DNA from: Pochonia chlamydosporia 170
Taxonomy: Eukaryota; Ascomycota; Sordariomycetes; Hypocreales; Clavicipitaceae
Assembly: GCF_001653235.2 (NCBI RefSeq)
Contig: NC_035790.1
Coordinates: 6,076,001-6,140,000, forward strand
DNA length: 64,000 nucleotides
Direction: 5' to 3'
Under the pieces are notes generated by a model. It was not told the DNA's origin. It worked only from the letters and a program-made list of their open reading frames with translations, and did no database searches. The first letter of the stretch is position 1. The number at the start of each line of letters is the position of its first letter. The position numbers and the translations under genes were made by a program. Shown one piece after another: positions 57,852 through 64,000 of the stretch.

Positions 57852-59743
57852 ATGGCTAGCAAGTCGTCATCATCGGCTCCAAAGAAAGGAAAGGCAGCGG
57901 GTGCCGACTCCAGTAACACTGCAACCGGGTTTACACCCGAAAGATTCGAAAGGGAGCTGAAAGACTTAGCTGACAAGGCTAAAAGCGATACCTTTAGCAA
58001 TCGTCTTCTGGAACAACTCAACATTTATATTCGGATACTCCTTCTTCTTGCCTTCCTTGGCATCTACTCCTATGTCTCTCAACTCAACCTTTCACCGGTC
58101 TATGGATCCATACCATCGTCAATATGGCATGCAAAGCTTGTTATGGGTGGCTGCTTTCTCGGGTGGGCAGCCAACACGTTTCTTCGCGATTCACTTCCAA
58201 TCAATCCCGTAAAAGCCCTTCCCATCGTTGCGGTTTGCATTCCAGGTCTGCAGCACTATCTTGGAACCTTCAGCCAGACATTTGGCCCGCAATGGGGTCC
58301 CGTGGTCACAGAGGTGTTTACGTTACTTCCCCTGGCAATATTCACATCTGCCTCGGTGGCTGATTACTGGGAGGGGGCGAGATTGAGCATGCTGCCGAAC
58401 TTTGTGTCCGACGCTGGACCAGGCATCGGCTCTTGGGCCTTATTCAAGCTCTTTGAAAGCCAGGCTGCTGTATACTTGCCCCAAATCATTGGCAAGCTTC
58501 GTGTCCTCACAAGATTGGGCTTTGAACTTATTTTGGCATTTGCTTATATGGCCTTCTCACCTTCCAAATACCTGGTTTATACGGCTTTCCCGTTCTTTCA
58601 CACATTTCTGCTGAATACCCATTTACAGTCTCCAGCAGCCACCCAGAGTCTAATTAGCTCGATGATGACCGACGGCTGGTTGTTCATCGAGAGACGTGAG
58701 TCGGTTACGGGCTACATTTCAGTGGTACAGAGCATACAGCAAGGGTTTCGGGTTATGCGTTGTGACCATAGCTTATTGGGTGGAGAGTGGATTGACCATA
58801 GAGGAGGACCAGTGTCAGAACCTATATACGGTGTGTTTGCCATGCTGGAAGCTGTCAGGTTGGCCGAAGCGGCTACGCCTGTGGCAGACCAGGACGCCAA
58901 GGCATTGGTGATGTGAGTATCGTGTATGCTGGTGAAGAACAATGAGTCAATTGCTAACCAGCTTGGCCAGCGGACTTGGGGTAGGAACCACTCCTTCCGC
59001 TCTCGTTTCTCATGGCATCAACACCACGGTCGTGGAGATGGACCCTGTGGTGTACGAATTTGCGACCAAGTACTTTGATTTGAAAGAGAATAATCCACCT
59101 GTGTTGCAAGATGCTGTGAGCTACACTGCTGAACTTGCTAAGACGGCGCCCGCGACATACGATTATATCGTTCACGATGTATTCACTGGTGGCGCCGAGC
59201 CGGTTGACCTCTTTACCCTGGAATTCCTACAGGGACTACATGCACTGCTGAAGCCCGACGGCGCGATTGCCATTGTAAGTCGTTCACTCCATCGATGCCG
59301 CAGCTCGTATTTCATGCAAGGTGCTAACGGCATAGAACTACGCGGGTGATCTTGCTCTTCCCGCCCCCAAAATCATCTATCGCACTATCAAACAAGTCTT
59401 TCCTACATGCCGTATCTTTCGCGAAATGCCCCCAGATGCCGAGTCCATCAAAACCAAGGGTATGGACTTCACCAACATGGTCATCTTCTGCAAGAAGTCG
59501 GCCAGCAGCCCACTCACCTTCCGACGTCCCACGACAAAGGACTTTTTACAAAGCTCGGCCAGACAAGAATTCTTGGACTTGCGGAATGAAATTCCTGAGC
59601 CGTCAATGCTTATTGGTGAGGAAGAGGGCATTTTGACAAAGAATGATACAGAAAAATTGGCCAAGTGGCATGAGAAGAGTGCGTTAGGACATTGGTCGCT
59701 GATGAGGACCGCCATTCCGGCAAAGGTATGGGAAAGATGGTGA
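57852..59743 (+). CDS. Membrane-anchored spermine/spermidine synthase-like methyltransferase-fold protein
   Basis: Exons 57852..58912, 58971..59274 and 59336..59743 give 590 aa. The N-terminal part (residues about 55-270) has several hydrophobic segments (YIRILLLLAFLGIYSYVSQL, ALPIVAVCIPGL, VTEVFTLLPLAIFTSASVA, LGFELILAFAYMAF). The C-terminal part is a spermidine-synthase-like Rossmann domain. It has a GLGVGTTPSAL nucleotide loop formed across the first intron, VVEMDPVVYEFA with the acidic ribose-binding residue, an aspartate in YDYIVHDVFTGGAEP, and LLKPDGAIAINYAGDL. Soluble polyamine synthases are about 300 aa and lack the membrane part. Because proteins of this fused type may not make polyamines, the substrate is left open. 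The frame extends upstream to 57738, but 57852 gives a hydrophilic start like that of homologues I remember. Confidence 0.8.
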
Positions 59744-60648
59744 TTATAATATTTTTGAGGGGATGGAGCCATGGACATATTGAGCAGCTATGCTGTAATT
59801 ATAACAAAGGCACTACCACTGCATTGAGTGCAATGGAAGAAATAGGAGTCCGGTGCGGTCGTGGATATTACAATGTGAGACTATGTCTTAGGTATTTTGG
59901 CGTGGCGTTGAACTCCCATGTGCTGGCGTTGCAGATCCCACGTAGCCTAGGCTTCAGCTTCGCCAATGTAACGCATTTGAGCCTAGACGAACGAGAGAAA
60001 AAGAAACGAGTTTCACAGGAGAGGTTGTACAGTGCCAGATCCTTGATACTCAGTTCGAAGTACATGACGTGGTGCAAGTTTGTCTAATATAACTTGTCGG
60101 TCACGGCACATTAGAGTTTGTCCCACTAATTCTAAATACCACGACAAGATATATTTACGTAAAGCTTCTTCTTCAACAATTTCACAAAGCAACTATTAAT
60201 AACACGAACAGGGTCTCTGTCGCCTTCCTCTGTCACGCGTTGGATCGATCCCCGTAACGCGAGATTCCCAAACTCAAGGCTTCCAATTACAGTGACTGTG
60301 TTGACGGAGCAACTTTTATGCTAAATTTCGCTTATGCCCTGTCACAACAAGGATATACCCGTTGGTGACCGGAAATCATCATCGTTCCACTATTTGTGAG
60401 ACATGTTGGCCTCTTTGTGGTGATTGGAACTCCTGTACACAGACCTCACATATCAGCATGGTAGAAGCCGCATTTGGAGGCTTATGGCGGTAATTATCGG
60501 GACTCTTTCGCACATTAAGTAAACAGGATTACGGGACGATCCACCCGAGGAGACGTGATTTGAAGAAACAATATATATACAAGACATGCGACGGGCCGAA
60601 GCTTTCTGCAAAATCACCGCCTGCTTCCCAGTGAGAACAACAGCCAAG
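59744..60648. other. Intergenic, glutamic peptidase promoter
   Basis: 905 bp without a supported gene; contains the TATA-like box at 60571. Confidence 0.55.
60571..60580 (+). promoter_or_regulatory. TATA-like box
   Basis: ATATATATAC, about 70 bp upstream of the glutamic peptidase ATG, a usual core-promoter distance for fungal secreted enzymes. Confidence 0.5.
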
Positions 60649-61311
60649 ATGAAGTTCCAAATACTCACATATCTCGCCTCCACTGCCGTCGCCGTCTCAA
60701 ACCACGAATCTCACATCTTTACCCGCCAAGGAACATCCTCCATCTGGGCCGGCGGCATACACACCTCCAACTCCGTAACCTTTGTCACCGGCACCATCAC
60801 CCTGCCCCCATACAAGAATGAACCCAGTCGCGGTGTCTCTTTCTGGGTTGGCATCGACGGGGCGACATGCCGCGATGCGATCCTCCAAACGGGCGTGGAC
60901 TACCTCGACAACAGAGTATATCCCTGGTACGAGTGGTATCCGGAGGAAACAAAGTTCTACTCGGATGGGCTGTCCGCAAAGCCGGGTGACAAGATTCGGA
61001 TGACTGTTACAGCGACGAGCTCCACGTCCGGGATTGCTAGTCTGGAGAATCTTACTACGGGGGTGAAGAGGAGCGTGACGCTACGTGACAAGAAGAAGTT
61101 GTGTTTGAGGGACGCGGAGTGGATTGTGGAAAACGTAGCGAAGGAGGGATTGTCGGATTTCGGGGAGGTGAGGTTTTCGGAGACGAAGTGGCGGAGTGAT
61201 AGGGGAGAAGGGGGAGCGAGCGGTGCAAAGGTTTACGATGTGACGAGGAGTGGGAGGAAGCAGACGAGTTGCAGTGCTGGTGGGGATGTGGTTTGTAAAT
61301 TTGTGGGGTGA
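60649..61311 (+). CDS. Secreted glutamic peptidase (eqolisin, family G1)
   Basis: Acid endopeptidase with a Gln/Glu catalytic dyad. Single exon, 220 aa from ATG 60649 (MKFQILTYLASTAVAVSNHE). The preceding in-frame ATG at 60586 would put 21 non-hydrophobic residues before the signal peptide. The lectin-like beta-sandwich shows GVSFWVGIDGATC, the catalytic Gln Q80 in AILQTGVDYLD, the substrate-cleft PWYEWYPEE, and the catalytic Glu E157 in LRDAEWIVENV. The family is made as pre-proenzymes of about 260-270 aa. Here only about 15 residues separate the predicted signal cleavage from the first strand, so the inhibitory propeptide seems shortened or absent. Both catalytic residues are intact. The gene converges on the flavin-binding protein gene. 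Confidence 0.9.
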   Translation: MKFQILTYLASTAVAVSNHESHIFTRQGTSSIWAGGIHTSNSVTFVTGTITLPPYKNEPSRGVSFWVGIDGATCRDAILQTGVDYLDNRVYPWYEWYPEETKFYSDGLSAKPGDKIRMTVTATSSTSGIASLENLTTGVKRSVTLRDKKKLCLRDAEWIVENVAKEGLSDFGEVRFSETKWRSDRGEGGASGAKVYDVTRSGRKQTSCSAGGDVVCKFVG

Positions 61312-61606
61312 TGAGTGTGTGAATGGGTGGGATGACGAGAGGTGAGGACATTTGGGTTCTTTGTTTGCTAGGGATATGGTGCATATATGCATGATGATTG
61401 CGAGCCATTGTATAGTTTAGTAGATCAATGTTAATTTTGTAATAGATTAATCATCGAGGTCAAAATTGGGAAAATGTATCTAAAGATGGACGTATTCATA
61501 ACTGATAGTTATATAGTAAGGCATGGTTTGTTGTCAATATGACAGAGGTTTGCTCCCAATACCTGCACTCTACCTCGCAGAATCCTTCATATGGCCGTCA
61601 AGGCAG

Positions 61607-62460
61607 CTACTCGTTCTTCTTGTTCGCCGCTTCCAAACTCTGCTTCTTATTCTCCGCGCTAAATTCGTCAAAAAACTCCTTGGCATATGCTGGTAAATCC
61701 ACACGGTTATATGGGCCGGGAATCGGCTCACCCATGGTGGAATAAATAGGCACAACACCAGTCCACACAGAGTTCAGCGCATCCTCATTCTCCAAATCGT
61801 GTTTGTCGTCTGAAACCCCGCCATCGCGAAACTTGGCACTCCCCGAAGCGATTTTCACCTTGAGAATGCTGGTACTCTGCATTTCAGCATTGGTAGGTGG
61901 CAGGCGGCTGTTCTTCCAGCGATCTGGCACAACGGAATTGGTAATGAGTTCCATGGCGTATAATTTCTCCTCTTGATCTTCGACGAGTGTGGCGTGCCCG
62001 AAAAGTAAGGCTGAGCGGTAGTTGTAGCTGTGGTTGAAGGCCGAGAGGGCGAGAATAAGGCCGTCAACGTGGGAGACGGTGCAGGAGATGGGCAGGCCTT
62101 CTTCGCTGGCTCCGCGGCCGAGATTGAAGAGGCGCGAGGAGACGTAACCATGGATATAAAGGTCCAGAGGGTCGCCTAGGCTGGCGGATGGTCGATCAAA
62201 GGAGCCCATTTGCCCGATCATGGGGAGAGTGACGGGGAAGGGGGAGTTGGGTACATTGAATGAGACGTGGATGAGCTGGCTGGAGTTGATGAGGGAATGG
62301 ATTTTTTCGAGAGCATAGATGCCTGGTGCATTTCTCGATTAGTTTCATGGAACTTGTTGAGCGGTGTCGCCCAAGGTGAGTGGGATTGAATACCTCGTTC
62401 GCCATGTCTCTTGACGAGATTGGTTGCGTCCTTGGGATACTCAAGCTCGTAGCGGCCCAT
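61607..62460 (-). CDS. Pyridoxamine-5'-phosphate-oxidase-like flavin-binding protein
   Basis: Exons complement(join(61607..62322, 62394..62460)) join as G|GC to give 260 aa (HGERGIYALEKIHSLI). The fold is an FMN-binding split barrel of the 'flavin-nucleotide-binding' type found in many fungi. Visible blocks are SSQLIHVSFNVPNSPFPVTL, PLDLYIHGYVSSRLFNL, ISCTVSHVDGLILALSAFNH, SYNYRSALLFGHATLVEDQE and the C-terminal WTGVVPIYSTMGEPIPGPYN. Bacterial relatives include FMN-containing nitroimidazole-resistance-like and haem-degradation proteins, but no substrate can be assigned here. The last 25 residues are charged and probably disordered. Confidence 0.85.
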
Positions 62461-64000
62461 GATGACTGACGGCTGACGGGAGGGAGAAACAAAATGGAAG
62501 TGAAGGTGAAGCAGGTGAGCGTGTTTGTGATGGATTTGCTTTATATGTACTTGTGATAAAGCTAAGTACGGCTTGTTGAAGGCTTGTGGGTGTTCAACTC
62601 GGCTGAAAGAGGAAAACTGCTGCCTCGCTTATATACCTAGGTAGGAACTTGTATGCGAAGTGAGATTTTGACTCACTGTCGTCGTCAAAGTTGGCTAGTT
62701 TGAGAAGTCCGGATTGCAGATCTGGAGGTTCAGGTTGCGTCGCATGCACCATTACCTCAAAGATGTATTCGGTCTGAGCCGGCCGGACATCAACGGCGTC
62801 TACTGCATATTAACTATGTGTCAGCGAATGTTGATGGTTTGTTTCCACATCCAAAGGTCTCCCATGCAAGCTTGTACTCGGGAGGGCGTCTTAGAAACTG
62901 CAAGATGGTGATTCGGTGGTGCCATGAATCACGGCGGGGTTGAGCCTCAATTGTTCTAGCTCGATAACGGAGCCCCGCGGGCAACGATCAATGGCCTGGC
63001 ACTGGGCTGAACAAGTCAATCAAGTCAACATTGAAGTGAAATCTGGTCAAGCCCGGCCTGGTCCCAGTTGTGTGGAACTCGGCCACGTTGTCCGTGGTGG
63101 ACGTTGGCGCTGGAGCTGGTGCCGTAAGATCTGGAGATGCTGGAGCTAGTGGATGAATTGCATGACTTGGAATGGAATGGCCGCTCCGAGTTCGCCTCTA
63201 TGATCTCAAGTACTCCGTACCTCTGCATGGCAAAATCACATTTCTTTGTTGCTTTTGAAGTGGTTGATGTGGGTGGAGCCAAGGACGAGCAGAGCATGCA
63301 AGGCGGCGGCAATGATGCGTTAGATCTTCAAATGTGCATATCTCATGCATGCTTTTGGAGCGGAACTGCCTGTTGCTGTTGTTCTCCGGATTGGGAGATC
63401 AGTATCTTTGACTAAAAGAGGTGGAACAGACCAGTTGACAACTCTCTTGTTGTTTAACCGAGAACGAGGCCATTACAAAGGACCGACATCCTAGAGGGAG
63501 AAGTGTTGGCTTGACACAATCGTCAGGTTTCTGCCCCTTCGGTTCGCCTTTTGCTACTTGCTGTTAGATGGGAATGTGGAAGAACTGAAGCCTAGATCTG
63601 CTCGTTTGGGTAATTGCGAAGTAAGCCAGAGAGCGCCAACTGCAGCCACTGTTCCGTCTTTTACACCTTCTTGATAGTAGTAGTTCCGGTCGAAGCCTTT
63701 TCCGGTCCGATAATATGAAATACTTTGCTTGTCAACTCGCTGCTTGAGCCGATTGCAGGGCGCCGCCATACATAAGTCGAAACTACATCCCTAGGTAGTG
63801 AAACAACACAAGTGTGACCCGCAGTATCCCACGCACACTCGTCATGATTCTAGTAGCCAGACAGCTTGGCCAATGAAAGTATGCGAAATCGATTGTTTGT
63901 ATCCGTAGCTGGTTTAAAAAAAACCAGATTATTACAGTACATCGCAGCATGTCTAATTTTGTAGTGAGCTCCGAGTCTCTACACACGGTAGCCGAAATGA
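62461..64000. other. Right-hand end, no gene recognised
   Basis: 1.5 kb containing the promoter of the flavin-binding protein gene. One motif copy at 63210-63220. A 71-codon minus-strand frame at 63554-63769 has protein-like composition, but I cannot link it to a family or show splice partners inside the window. Confidence 0.45.

Noticed and set aside
63554..63769. 71-codon minus-strand frame with protein-like composition
   Set aside because: No recognised family, no signal peptide and no evidence of expression; too short to support alone.

Overview
The window is nuclear DNA from a filamentous ascomycete (Pezizomycotina). I would guess Sordariomycetes, perhaps Hypocreales, but the sequence alone does not fix the order. 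The evidence is short spliceosomal introns (50-110 nt, GTAAGT-like donors, CTAAC/CTGAC branch sites, YAG acceptors), monocistronic genes, and fungus-specific families: DASH Duo1, a TamA/Dal81-type regulator, a glutamic (G1) peptidase, a Bre4/FUSC-like transporter and a PBY1-type SurE-TTL fusion. I support 20 protein-coding genes, one of them cut by the left edge. Most exon joins were read by eye and checked by phase; every joined CDS closes in frame.

Layout: 1-14 kb is gene-dense housekeeping. It holds the Dna2 C-terminus, a FUSC-like membrane protein, a complex I ESSS-type subunit, a mitochondrial branched-chain aminotransferase with a GC-AG intron and an upstream Leu3-type site, a SCYL2-like pseudokinase and a class I sirtuin. 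A 4.4 kb gene-poor stretch precedes a PMC1/NCA-2 type Ca2+-ATPase (18.2-22.6 kb). It is followed by a 7 kb stretch with no recognisable gene.

From 29.6 to 43 kb come a secreted pappalysin-like metalloprotease, the SurE-TTL fusion, and a compact cell-cycle/replication block. That block contains a CDK-motif-rich protein divergent from Duo1, and RNase H2 subunit B divergent from Mcm10. Both divergent promoters carry MCB (ACGCGT) sites, two of them 41 bp apart in the RNase H2B/Mcm10 promoter.

From 43.3 kb the window looks more accessory. A pair of MITE-like inverted repeats lies directly upstream of a small secreted cysteine-rich protein. Then come a secreted tyrosinase, a GNAT acetyltransferase, a TamA/Dal81-like regulator behind a 4.4 kb gene-free stretch, a membrane-anchored spermidine-synthase-like protein, a secreted glutamic peptidase and a PNPOx-like flavin-binding protein.

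The most striking unexplained sequence-level signal is a decamer, TACGGAGTAC/GTACGGAGTA, whose full form is the palindrome TACTCCGTACGGAGTA. It recurs at about 15 places, all in non-coding DNA. I saw no CRISPR array, rRNA gene, convincing tRNA gene, intact transposon or secondary-metabolite core gene.
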